Positions 21,147 through 30,144 of a DNA stretch of 41,675 nucleotides are shown one piece after another. A model generated the notes under the pieces. That model did not search any database. It worked only from the letters and a program-made list of their open reading frames with translations, and was not told the origin of the DNA. This DNA comes from Diphasiastrum complanatum (lineage: Eukaryota > Streptophyta > Lycopodiopsida > Lycopodiales > Lycopodiaceae). The stretch covers positions 1-41,675 of the forward strand of contig MU835125.1 in NCBI GenBank assembly GCA_029204225.1, read 5' to 3'. Both the position numbers and the translations under genes were made by a program. Each line of letters begins with the position of its first letter. The first letter of the stretch is position 1.

Positions 21147-21840
21147 CTTTCCAGGATCATCTAACCAAGGAGAGCTAAGAAGGTCAACAAGAGAGAAGAC
21201 ACAACCTGAAAGATACAAAGCAAATTATGCTCTCTTATCTAGCATTGTTCAAAGAAAAAAAACCTTTGACTTATGGTGAAGCGAAGGATGATGACATTTG
21301 GGTCAAGGCCATGGGAGAGAGATGGAGTCAATTTCTAAGCATAGCACTTGGGACTTAGTAGAGCCACCAGTTGGCGAGAAACCCATTGATTGCAAATGGG
21401 TATATAGGACTAAGTACCATGCAGATGGAAGTATAGCAAAGCACAAGGCAAGACTGGTGATCAAAGGGTATGCACAAAGTAAAGGGATCGACTATGTAGA
21501 GACCTTTGCGCCAGTATGTAAATGGAATACTCTACGTCTACTTATTGCTTTAGCTTCACATTTTGGTTGGCCTTTGCATTAGATGGATGTGAAATCTACT
21601 TTTCTAAATGGTGAGTTAGAAGAAGAAGTGTTCATGGATCAACCTGAAGGCTTTGTAGTGAAAGGACAGGAGAATAAAGTATGTCACTTGAAGAAAGCGC
21701 TTTATGGTCCTAAACAGGCACCACGTGCGTGGTATAGCAGGATTGATGCTTACTTTTGTTCAAAGGGGATGGTGAGAACACATTCTAATCTAAATCTGTA
21801 TGTGTTATGCTTTGATGGTATGGTTGCTTTGATTGCTCTT
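21147..21840 (+). pseudogene. copia reverse transcriptase, first part, element 2
   Basis: After a linker (LRRSTREKTQPERY) come WDLVEPPVGEKPIDCKWVYR, HKARLVIKGYAQSKGIDYVE and TFAPVCKWNTLRL. A TAG at 21580-21582 replaces the Gln of QMDVKS, followed by MDVKSTFLNG (catalytic Asp), YGPKQAPRAWY and, last, MVALIAL. The coding sequence is broken off at 21840 by the LTR of element 3, three residues short of the YVDD motif, which is found at 27710. Confidence 0.92.
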
Positions 21841-22924
21841 TGTTGGGAGAGAGGGAGGAAGAATAAATGATGAACACGAACGAGAAATGAACTCGAACAA
21901 GAAACGAACGAGAAGCGAACTCGAACAAAAAATGTTCGTGCGTAGCGGAATGAACTATATGACTCTCTCCATAAGTATGACTATGCCTATCAGAATTAAG
22001 AGAACTTTAGTGATAGAAATCACAGTCATTCTAGATTACGTAGCCAAACATTTAATGGATGAAGTGCTAGATGAATAATTTGTCGCAAATTGCAAGACAA
22101 ATTATCTGTCGTGAATGATTTGCGAAGAGCTAGACTGTGCTCGACTGATAATTAGTCGTGAATTATTCGTGAAAGACAAGACTAAAAGTTGATCGTCTAT
22201 TACTAGAAAGAGCAACTAGACAAATCAGACAAAATAAAGAACAACCATAACAATATTAACACAGATCTGAATGCAGAACAAAGAGCTATATCAGATTAAG
22301 TATATCATGTATACAAGTCAATAATGCGGTAGAGCACAAGACTGTAGCGGACAAAACCGCATGCCCTACGAAGCTTATTTTTCTGTAATGAGGAATGAAA
22401 CCTCCTTCACTTATTCTAGACTTATCTTACTTCATCAGAATTCATCATCATAGAATACGCTGATGGTATCCAATATATATATGTAATATTACAGGTGTGC
22501 AGATGCGAAAGTACAGAGTGGATGTGTTGTTTGTAGGATATCGTGGGTGGCTGCAATCGTTGTCCAATCTGTTAGCGCAACTGCATGGAGTGAGCATAAA
22601 AAGGGTGCGACGTCAGCCAATGCTGAAGTGAACGTTGGTGATGATGCAAAAAGTGTGTCACTCTTACGAATGGCCTTAGGATAAGATTTACAGGGTGTCT
22701 TATCTGTTAGGGCACCTTTGGCATTCAATAAGGTAGTGTCCCCTTTTCGCCTATCACCATGACCTGTGTAAGAACACAGTGTCGCAATTCATTCACCTTT
22801 TCTTCGTCTGTACAAATTTGTGTGTAGAAAATGCAGACTGCGTGACAACGTTAGAAAAATATGCAGCATGAATGGAGACAAATTAAAATTGGGATTTAAG
22901 AGAGTAGGAGGAGTAAATCCAATA
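21841..22924 (-). repeat. 3' LTR of element 3 (1084 bp)
   Basis: Differs from the right copy by many single-base changes, mostly transitions, and by a 30-bp tandem duplication of gaacgagaa/gaactcgaaca units near 21888-21935. On the minus strand it is preceded by the polypurine tract AAGGGGGG (22925-22932), as expected of a 3' LTR. Confidence 0.93.
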
Positions 22925-22930
22925 CCCCCC

Positions 22931-23467
22931 TTAATCTGGATCCGTGAATGCCTTGATCTTCAGACTTAGCAATGCACAAAATCTGTTGTGTGCATCAACA
23001 CTGAGTGCTTTCGTAAAAATGTCTGCAACCATGTCTTGCGTTCTGTAGTACGTTAAGCCCACCTCTCTGTTGCGAACCTTGCCCCTGATGTAGTGATATC
23101 TTATCTCAATGTGCTTACTCCTAGAATGAAATCTAGGGTTGGCCGATAAGGCAATAGTACTTTGGTTATCACAAAAGAAAATTGTAGGGCTGTACTGATA
23201 CAGATTGATGTCTGACAACAAATTTCTCAACCAAAATGCTTCCTTAATAGATTGAGAAGCAGCAATATATTCTGCTTCAGTAGAAGAAAGTGTGATAGAG
23301 GTTTGCTTACGACTGTTCCACGAAATAGGACTGTCATTAAAGAAGAATGTAAATCTAGATGTGGACTTACGATGGTCTGCATCTCCTCCCCAGCTTGCAT
23401 TAGAATATCCACTGAGCTGACGAGGATTGTCGTTGCTGACATCTCCATAACAGATGCATTGGTCCAT
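22931..23467 (-). pseudogene. copia RNase H, element 3
   Basis: 178 open codons with SGYSNASWGGDADHRKSTSR (RNase H start; catalytic Asp of xDADWAG replaced by Asn), ISWNSRKQTSITLSSTEAEY (catalytic Glu), FWLRNLL, FCDNQSTIAL (Asp), HIEIRYHYIRGKV and MVADIFTKAL. It ends just before the polypurine tract. The first acidic residue appears altered, so the activity is doubtful even apart from the upstream breaks. Confidence 0.9.
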
Positions 23468-23473
23468 GGTAGC

Positions 23474-24150
23474 TCAAATATATCTCATGACTCGAATAAG
23501 AGCCTTCCAATGGGTAATTCCAGGATTAGCCATGTATTGGCTGAGTGAGTTGACAACAAAAGAGATATCTGCCCTTGTACAGACCATTGCGTACATGAGA
23601 GATCCGAGTATCGATCGATACAGATATTCTCTCATCTGCTCCTCTTCTTGCTTTGTCTGGGGACATTGGTCCTTTGACAAATGCAGGCCTGAATCCATTG
23701 GTGAGTGAGCTAATTTGCAATTCATCAAATTGTATATGTTAAGAACATTATGAAGATACCTTTGTTGATACCATTGTGAAGATACCTTTGTATCAGTCGA
23801 TTTGCTCTGTCTCTATGGATTTGAATTCCAAGATAGAAGTGAGCTTCGCCCAGATTAGTCATGTCGAATTTTGAGAACAGCATCTGTTTTGAATCCTTGA
23901 CCATATTGGCATTGTTGCTGAAGAGCAACATATCATCAACATACAAGGTGATGATAATGAAAGATTGCAACACTGACTTTGAATAAACGTTGCAATCAAC
24001 AGTGCTTGGTTTAAATCCTTGTTCAATGAGGAATGTGTTGATCCTCTGAAACCAAGCTCTGACAAACTGTTTCAGGCCGTACAATGTTTTATGGAGTTTA
24101 TAGACATGATTCTTCATGCCTTCCAGAACGTATCCTTCGGGCTGGATCAT
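23474..24150 (-). pseudogene. copia reverse transcriptase, C-terminal part, element 3
   Basis: 24150-23725 reads YMIQPEGYVLEG, YKLHKTLYGLKQFVRAWFQR, the catalytic LYVDDMLLFSNN and FDMTNLGEAHFYLGIQIHR. After a frame change, 23728-23474 gives the thumb and connection (YRSILGSLMYA, ADISFVVNSLSQYMANP) and stops inside RVMRYI. The LKQAPRAW motif is LKQFVRAW here. YVDD is intact. Confidence 0.9.
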
Positions 24151-24201
24151 GTAGATATCTTCTTGTATAACTCCATTCAGATAGGTTGTTTGTACATCGA
24201 G

Positions 24202-24438
24202 TCAAAGTGGGTCGACGATAGACATTCCTGAGCCAGAAGCTCGGATTGTCGTGTCAATGGCAGGTGATGAAGGTTCTTCTTGAGCAATATCCTTGCCTTT
24301 GAGGTCGACGAACTGATTCTCAATAAAGACTGTATCCCGGCTATACAAGATTTGCTGGGTATCAGGATCATATAGCTTGTAGGTGTTATCAGACGAAATA
24401 TATCCGATCAAGATGGTCTTTAGACCTTGGAAGTCCAA
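24202..24438 (-). pseudogene. copia integrase end fused to a deleted reverse transcriptase, element 3
   Basis: Reads ILIGYISSDNTYKLYDPDTQ and YSRDTVFIE, the integrase C-terminal region. The acidic linker is cut short at about 24209 and is followed directly by FDVQTTYLNG, a mid reverse-transcriptase motif. The CKWVYK-to-TFAPV portion of the enzyme (well over 100 residues) is missing, so this is an internal deletion rather than point decay. Confidence 0.85.
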
Positions 24439-25153
24439 TTTTTTCCTTGTGTCCTTTGGGATCTGCGCCTAGGCCAATGCACCCAAACACTCTTAGGTTC
24501 TTCAAAGAAGGCTTGGAGCCTGTCCACACCTCATGGGGTGTCTTGCCTGAGAGGGCTTTGGTCAAACATATGTTCTGGATGTAAGCTGCAGTGGAGACAG
24601 CTTCAGCCCATAACCTCTTGGGCAACGATGCATGTGCTAGCATACACTTAGCAGAAATGACCAGAGTTTGGTTCTTCCTCTCAACTAAGCCATTAGACTG
24701 AGGATTGTAAGGAGTGATGAATTGCTGCTCAATGCCTTGGCTTTGGCAATACTCCTTGAACTCGACAAAGATATATTCTCCACCGTTATTTGACCTTAGG
24801 GCCTTGATCGTCCTTCCAGTCTCCTTTTCTACACACTCCTTGAAGATTCTGAAGCAGTTGAAGGCTTCTGATTTCTTCTTTATGAAGTATACCATCGTTC
24901 TTTTCGAGAATTCGTCAATAAAGGTTATAAAATACTTGGCTTCCTTCAGCGAAGGATTTTTCATCGGGCCACAAATATCAGAATGTACAACATGTAGAAA
25001 TCCTCTAGCAACATGTTGATGGCTTGACTTAAATGGCTTCCTAGTCTGTTTTCCAACTAGACAGTCTTGACAGACAGGTAGCTCGACTGTTTTCGCGAGG
25101 ATAGTCAAGATCAAGAACAATAGATTGTCTAGACATTCATTGTACAACAGCAT
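24389..25153 (-). pseudogene. copia integrase, element 3
   Basis: 254 codons: CQDCLVGKQTRKPF (zinc-region end), VVHSDICGP (first catalytic Asp), FIDEFSKRTMVYF, ALRSNNGGEY, NGLVERKNQTL (Glu), LWAEAVSTAAY and LRVFGC. The second catalytic Asp has become Asn (GAT to AAT, a G-to-A change, C-to-T on the other strand), which abolishes DDE strand transfer. The end of the frame is scrambled near LGADPKGHKEK. Confidence 0.92.
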
Positions 25154-25682
25154 TATTTAAATGACCAAGTCTATAATGCCAAAGTAAACCTTTATTTGAT
25201 TGAATTGAAGTACTGAGAGCCTGACTAGAGGTAGAAAAGCAATGACTTAATTTATACAAGTATCCATGCCTCTTTCCAAGTGCTAGGATCTTGCCTGTCC
25301 TATCAACTACTTTACATTGATCACATTTGAATTCTAGTCTGTGTCCTAGATCTGTGATTTTGCTTACAGAGAGCAGATTCGTGGATAACTTACGTACATA
25401 CAAAACTTTGGAGAGTAGCTTAGATTGATCATTTGCAAAGCATAATCTTACAGTTCCTTCACCTTTAATACCTTGTGTGCTATTGTCGCCAAGGTGAACA
25501 AATTTTTGGGTACTGTAAGGTGTATAGGACTCGAAACAACCAATCAGGCTAGTCATGTGTTGAGTGGCTCCGAAATCTAGGAACCAAGAACTGTCGCCAG
25601 ATGCTCCTTGATGGTTGGTCATGAAGGCATCATGATCCGCTTCTTGAATGGGTTGTGGAGCTTCTGCAGCTGCATTTGCCAC
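25137..25682 (-). pseudogene. copia protease and GAG-pre-integrase, element 3
   Basis: 181 codons: WFLDFGATQHM at the active site, then FVHLGDNSTQGIKGEGTV, KVLYVRKLSTNLLSVSKI and LLWHYRLGHLN (pre-integrase). The catalytic triad Asp-Ser-Gly is Asp-Phe-Gly here, a TCC-to-TTC type change that should destroy proteolysis. The different inter-motif wording from elements 1, 2 and 5 shows a separate copia lineage. Confidence 0.9.
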
Positions 25683-25689
25683 TTGATTC

Positions 25690-26500
25690 GACTGCCCTTT
25701 GTTGTTGTTCTTCGCTTGAAGTATTCTGCAATCTTGTATTTTGTGGTTGTTTCATTTGCAGTATCTACAGAATAACTTCTTCTTTGTCTGCGGATTCGAC
25801 TGTTCCTTGTGTTGAGTTGGTTTCTGGTCTGGCTTTGATAGCTTCGGGCCTATCTTCTTCTTCTGCTTTGTCGTGCCCTTGTTGGTGTACAAGGCGTGAG
25901 AATCAGCTGAGGAACTTGAGGCTTCATTCCTTCGCGTGTCTTCCTACAACAACATAGTGATGACTCTTGAAAGAGTCAACTCTGGATGAGTCGTGATGAT
26001 CATCACCCAGCTGTCGTAAGAACTTGGCAAGCTTGTAAGCAGTTGCATCACTGCGTCTTGATCGTCTATGACAGATCCGACAATGGCCATTTGCCTTAGC
26101 AGGTTCTTGAATTGATTAATGTGATTCTGCAGAGAATCACCATTCGTCATCTTGAGGGAGTAGAATTTCTTCCTGAGATGTAGCTTAGAAGCTACATCTC
26201 GCACTTCGTATAGTGTGCTCAAGATGTCCCAGACTTCTTTCAATGTGTGAGCCTCGGATACATGGCCGATCTGTGTATCCGTGATGTTGAGGATGATTAG
26301 CGCGAAAGCTTTTCCATCCTTCAGCTTTCATCTGGCGATTGTCGCGTCGTCCGCTTCGGGTTTCCGTTCTGCACCTATAACAACGTCGTACAATTCTTTT
26401 GCCATTAGTACAGTCTTCATCTTAAATTTCCACAGATGGTAATTGGCTCCATCGCTTTTCCATGAGAGGATTGGCTTTCCCTTGGGAATCCATGTGGAAG
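25690..26500 (-). pseudogene. copia gag, element 3
   Basis: From about 26500 leftward: ANYHLWKFKMKTVLMAKELYDVV, then in the frame of 26243-25944 EVWDILSTLYE, LHLRKKFYSLKM, INQFKNLLRQM and ITTHPELTLSRVI. Further left a nucleocapsid CRYCK...NNHKIQDC is readable around 25720-25770 with one stop. The initial ATG appears out of frame with the NYHLWKFKM segment. Capsid and knuckle are both recognisable; the whole is broken by frameshifts. Confidence 0.82.
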
Positions 26501-26639
26501 AATTAGTCTAAGTGATAGGAGAAACTATCAGTGACTTAAGAATGAAAATCTGATACTAAAAAAATTCAGAACAAGAAAACTATTACTCTATCGGCTAGTA
26601 GAGTCTTGTACTGTGGGAGCTAATCAAGCTATAACGATT

Positions 26640-26651
26640 GCTCTGATACCA
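26640..26651 (-). other. tRNA-Met primer-binding site, element 3
   Basis: On the minus strand TGGTATCAGAGC starts immediately after the end of the right LTR (26652), establishing that LTR as the 5' one. Confidence 0.93.
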
Positions 26652-27705
26652 TGTTGGGAGAGAGGGAGGAAGAATAATGATGAACACGAACGAGAAACGA
26701 ACTCGAACAAAAAATGTTCGTGCGCAATGGAATGATTATTTGACTCTCTCCGTAAGCATGACTACGCCTATCAGAATGAAGAGAACTTTAGTGATAGAAA
26801 TCACAGCCATTCTAGACTACGTAGCCAAACATTTAATGGATGAGACGCTAGATGAATAATTTGTTGCGAATTGCAAGACAAATTATCTGTTGCGAATGAT
26901 TTGCAAAGAGCTAGACTGTGCTCGACTGATAATTAGTCGCGAATTATTCGTGAAAGACAAGACTAAAAGTTGATCGTCTATTACCAGAAAGAGCAACTAG
27001 AAAGATCAGACAAAATGAAGAACAAGCATAGCAATATTAACACAGATCTGAATGCGGAACAAAGAGTTGTATCAGATTAAGTATATCATGTATACAAGTT
27101 AATAATGCGGTAGAGCACAAGACTGTAGCGGACGAAACCGCGTGCCCTACGAAGCTTATTTTTCTATAATGAGGAATGAAACCTCCTTCACTTATTCTAG
27201 ACTTATCTTACTTCATCAGAATTCATCATCATAGAATACGCTGATGGTATCCAATATATATACATAATATTACAGGTGTGCAGATGCAAAAGTATAGAGT
27301 GGATGTGCTGTCTGTAGGACATCGTGGGTGGCTGCAATCGTTGTCCAATCTGTTAGCACAACTGCATGGAGTGAGCATAAAAAGGGTGCGACGTCAGCCA
27401 ATGCTGAAGTGAACGTTGGTGATGATGCGAAAAGTGCGTCACTCTTACGAATGGCCTTAGGATAAGATTTATAGGGTGTCTTATCTGTTAGGGCACCTTT
27501 GGCATTTAGGAAGGTAGTGTCCCCTTTTCGCCTGTCACCATGACCTGTGTAAGAACACAGTGTCGCAATTCATTCGTCTTTTTTTCATCTGTGCAAATTT
27601 GCATGTAGAAAATGCAGAGTGCGTGACAACGTTAGAAAAATATACAGCATGAATGGAGGCAGATTAAAATTGGGATTTAGGAGAGTAGGAGGAGTAAATC
27701 CAACA
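26652..27705 (-). repeat. 5' LTR of element 3 (1054 bp)
   Basis: TGTTGG...CCAACA termini. Over one compared segment of about 430 bases it differs from the left copy at roughly 6 percent of sites by eye, nearly all transitions. The right end abuts TCTTT and the continuation of the element 2 reverse transcriptase. Confidence 0.93.
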
Positions 27706-27958
27706 TCTTTATGTTGATGACTTGATTATCACGACAAATAATCAAGAGATGATAGACATGATCAAGAAAGAGCTCATGGAACAATTCGAGATGACAGATC
27801 TCAGCCTAATGCATTATTGCCTTGGAGTAGAGGTGTGGCAAAAAGGACACAAAGTGGGTTTAACACAGGTGAAGAATGTCAGAGAATTGCTGCACAGGTT
27901 TAGGCTGCAGGATTGCAAACTAGTGAATACTCCTATTGAACCAGGTAAAAAGCTTTCT
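27706..27958 (+). pseudogene. copia reverse transcriptase, YVDD part, element 2
   Basis: Continues from 21840: LYVDDLIITTNNQEMIDMIK, then EQFEMTDLSLMHYCLGVEVWQ and TPIEPGKKLSK. The motif order and wording match element 1 (16508 onwards). It breaks at about 27958, where unrelated minus-strand gag sequence begins, so the thumb end and RNase H of element 2 are lost. Confidence 0.92.
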
Positions 27959-27959
27959 A

Positions 27960-28510
27960 AGCTCTCTCTATTGATACCTTCCATGGCCAAATCTTCCACC
28001 TCGTCCTCTAACTGCAAGAGCTTGATCATAGCTCTTGTTACGATGATTCAAGTTCTCTTGACGTTGCTCTTCTTGCAAAAGCAATCCACCTAGTTCTTCA
28101 TAGGTTGGGAGATTTCTCTTGTAGCTATACTCGTCACAAACATCTGATGTGACTCACTCAGACTATTCAATGTCAATTGCAAGATCTCACGTTCTTGTAC
28201 TTGCTCTCCAACTGCTGCTAATTGGTCACGGATCTCTTTGATCTTCAGTATGTGATCGGCAATAGTTGCACCATCATCCATCCGCAATGTATGCAACTTC
28301 GTCTTCAGAAATAGTATTCGAGATGTATTTGTCGTTTCAAACAATGCCTTCAATGTATCCCACGCTTCTTTTGGTCTCTTCACCTGCCACGATCTCCCAT
28401 AGCTTCTTTTCCATCAAAATGTTCTTCAGTTTGAATTTCCAAACTGCATAGTTGCGGGCACCTTCCAATTTGCTTGACTCATTAAAGACACTCTCGCTTA
28501 GGCTTGCCAT
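27960..28510 (-). pseudogene. copia gag, element 4
   Basis: Begins at ATG 28510 with MASLSESVFNESSKLEG, NYAVWKFKLKNILMEKKLWE, then VAGEE. The frame then shifts and jumps to RPKEAWDTLKALFETTNTS (28383-28090), implying an out-of-frame deletion of the intervening capsid segment. The rest (LFLKTKLHTLRM, HILKIKEIRDQL, LLLQEEQRQENL) is normal copia Gag. The sequence ends at the junction with element 2 near 27960, before any nucleocapsid. Confidence 0.85.
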
Positions 28511-28589
28511 TACTAGATAGATGAGTCTAGATCACAAAATTTATCACACCACAGAACATTTAAATTCTTTTTTTTTGGTTGGACACCTG

Positions 28590-28840
28590 ATATCGGTACG
28601 AGACGCGTGGGTGCACAACTACTTGAGATTCTCTTTAGCTCGCGCGTGTGATTCTGATATTGGTACGGGTATGCGATATCGGTATGACGCACGGATGTAC
28701 GACTACTCAGTAATTTTTTTACTTTTGGCGCGTGGATTTGATATTGGTACAGATATGTTATATCTGTATGATGCATGGATGTACGACTGTTCATGATTTT
28801 TTCTACCTCTGGTACGTCGATCCGATATTGGTACGAAGAA
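28590..28840. repeat. Degenerate tandem repeat, about 84-bp unit
   Basis: The phrase gatattggtac/gatatcggtac recurs at about 28590, 28655, 28740 and 28823, with gcacggatgtacgactactc and gcatggatgtacgactgttc at corresponding places. Units at 28655 and 28740 are each about 84 bp; the first is shortened. It lies in the leader of element 4, close to its gag start. Confidence 0.75.
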
Positions 28841-29098
28841 GATAAAAAGTAGAGAGACTATCAGAACTTTCAGAGGAAATATTCTAGATTCTCCACTTCG
28901 GCGCGGCGGCTACACCGCCTCCTCTTTGCAAAGATTTTGAAATGTGTGATCGTTCAAAAGACCGAGATTAGTAATGTGAAAAGTTTGAAGCCTCCTAACT
29001 CTGAATGGCAGTACTAGACACTGTCTAGTGTGATTTGGTACTCCAAACAGACAAATGAGTGATTTTTTGGCAAACCTCTCACACAAATAGCACTTTCC

Positions 29099-29290
29099 AC
29101 AACAACTCAGAAGTATTGTAAAAATCTCCCCCACTCAACAGATTTCCAATCTGTCTGATACTGCCCAGGACTTTTTGATGCCTTTAGGACTCTGCTTTTC
29201 ACAACAACTAGGAAGTGTTGTAAAAATCTCCCCACTCAGCAAATTTTCAATCTGTCTGATGCTGCCCTGGCCTTTTTGATGCCTCCGAAA
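29099..29290. repeat. Tandem duplication, 102-bp unit
   Basis: acaacaactcagaagtattg (29099) and acaacaactaggaagtgttg (29201) begin two similar copies that both run through aaaaatctccc, atctgtctgat, tgccc and ttttgatgcc. They lie in the leader of element 4. Confidence 0.85.
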
Positions 29291-29467
29291 TTGTGTCTTC
29301 ATTCCCCACTGATGATTCTGATCTCCAAACCTGCAAAATACACCAAAAGAATTTCTTCCAGCCGTTTTTGTCTTTCCAAGATTTCACCTCCTGTGAAGGA
29401 CTTTCTCACTTCATTGCGGAGTCTTTGACAAGCTGTATCCACTAACCAGGCACGCAGGACTATCGCT

Positions 29468-29479
29468 GCTCTGATACCA
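29468..29479 (-). other. tRNA-Met primer-binding site, element 4
   Basis: TGGTATCAGAGC on the minus strand, directly after the LTR end ATTGTTGACA. It defines 29480-29729 as the 5' LTR. Confidence 0.92.
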
Positions 29480-29729
29480 TGTCAACAATCAGATATGCAA
29501 CATCAAGCATTCACCACAAGAAGGCAGAAGAAGAACACACACAATCACACTATCACTCTACAACATACTGAATGTAAAATGTAGAAATAAACCTTGAACC
29601 CCTGATAGAGAGAGAAGACCTACGAGTAGACTAATAGACTACCCTACGGCTAATGACAGCTGGTCACAGCTGTCAACATTAATGTACCTCGTAAACAGTA
29701 ACAATGAAGTTTATCATTGATTTCTAACA
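29480..29729 (-). repeat. 5' LTR of element 4 (250 bp)
   Basis: Read on the minus strand it runs TGTTAGAAATCAATG to TTGTTGACA, the same termini as 17470-17732, with about 5 percent substitutions and without the 13-bp duplication. The right flank is unrelated DNA (atacaaagctc). Confidence 0.9.
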
Positions 29730-30102
29730 ATACAAAGCTCAGAATTTCTCCATGGCTGGTTGACAATATAATTAGCTTCCCTCCTGTCCTTACGGCATCT
29801 AAAACGGTGCACAAACAGCGAAGAATTCACCAGTTATGTGTAGAAAACCATAACCCCAAACCGGTTTCAATTTTCAAGTAGCTTCAAAATTGTCAATTTT
29901 TCACCAAATTTTTCCTTGTCTATTGCTATGCACAGGCTAATAAGCCCTTTGCTGAGCTTGGCAAGCCTCTATAAACTAGAAACTGTGCACCAGTGCTTCA
30001 CTTTCCGTCTACAACCCGCCGTAGACCCCGAACTCTTAGAAGACTGCTCTTCTCATAAAGCTCTCTTCAATGGCGGCACTGTTCTGTGTACACTCCCTAT
30101 AC
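29730..30102. other. Unassigned DNA left of a primer-site-like sequence
   Basis: No gene found. If 30103-30115 is a real primer site, this stretch would be the leader of a minus-strand LTR element. A GC-richer segment at 30005-30100 has no recognised coding content. Confidence 0.35.
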
Positions 30103-30115
30103 GGCTCTGATACCA
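30103..30115 (-). other. Primer-binding-site-like sequence
   Basis: TGGTATCAGAGCC on the minus strand, identical to the copia and gypsy tRNA-Met primer sites elsewhere in this window. The adjoining sequence toward the right (AATTCTAAGT on the minus strand) lacks the usual CA end, so the LTR boundary is uncertain. The tandem array starts only about 30 bp further right. Confidence 0.55.
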
Positions 30116-30144
30116 ACTTAGAATTTGCTTCAAACAAGAACATA

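Larger units (their letters stand above)
21841..27705 (-). mobile_element. copia element 3, inserted in element 2
   Basis: 5865 bp with direct LTRs (21841-22924 and 26652-27705), both starting TGTTGGGAG on the plus strand. The right copy ends CCAACA and the left copy CCAATA. On the minus strand the order is 5' LTR (right), primer site, gag, protease, integrase, reverse transcriptase, RNase H, polypurine tract, 3' LTR (left). The flanks share TCTT (21837-21840 and 27706-27709); a fifth T is ambiguous with the first LTR base. Removing the insert and one repeat leaves an in-frame reverse transcriptase in element 2. Internally decayed and deleted. Confidence 0.95.
17470..27958 (+). mobile_element. 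copia element 2, interrupted and 3'-truncated
   Basis: LTR (17470-17732), primer site, leader, gag (18665), nucleocapsid, protease, integrase and reverse transcriptase up to 21840. It is then interrupted by element 3 (21841-27705) and resumes in the same reverse transcriptase at 27706-27958. RNase H and 3' LTR are missing: at 27958 the sequence switches abruptly to the minus-strand gag of element 4. Confidence 0.9.
28511..29467 (-). other. Leader of copia element 4
   Basis: Untranslated region between primer site and gag, containing the two tandem repeats listed separately. It holds no convincing frame. Confidence 0.7.
27960..29729 (-). mobile_element. copia element 4, 5' half only
   Basis: Minus-strand order: LTR (29729-29480), primer site (29479-29468), leader of about 960 bp with tandem repeats, then gag to about 27960. 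No protease or pol follows. Its LTR is the same family as 17470-17732, but its leader and gag differ from element 2. Confidence 0.88.
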
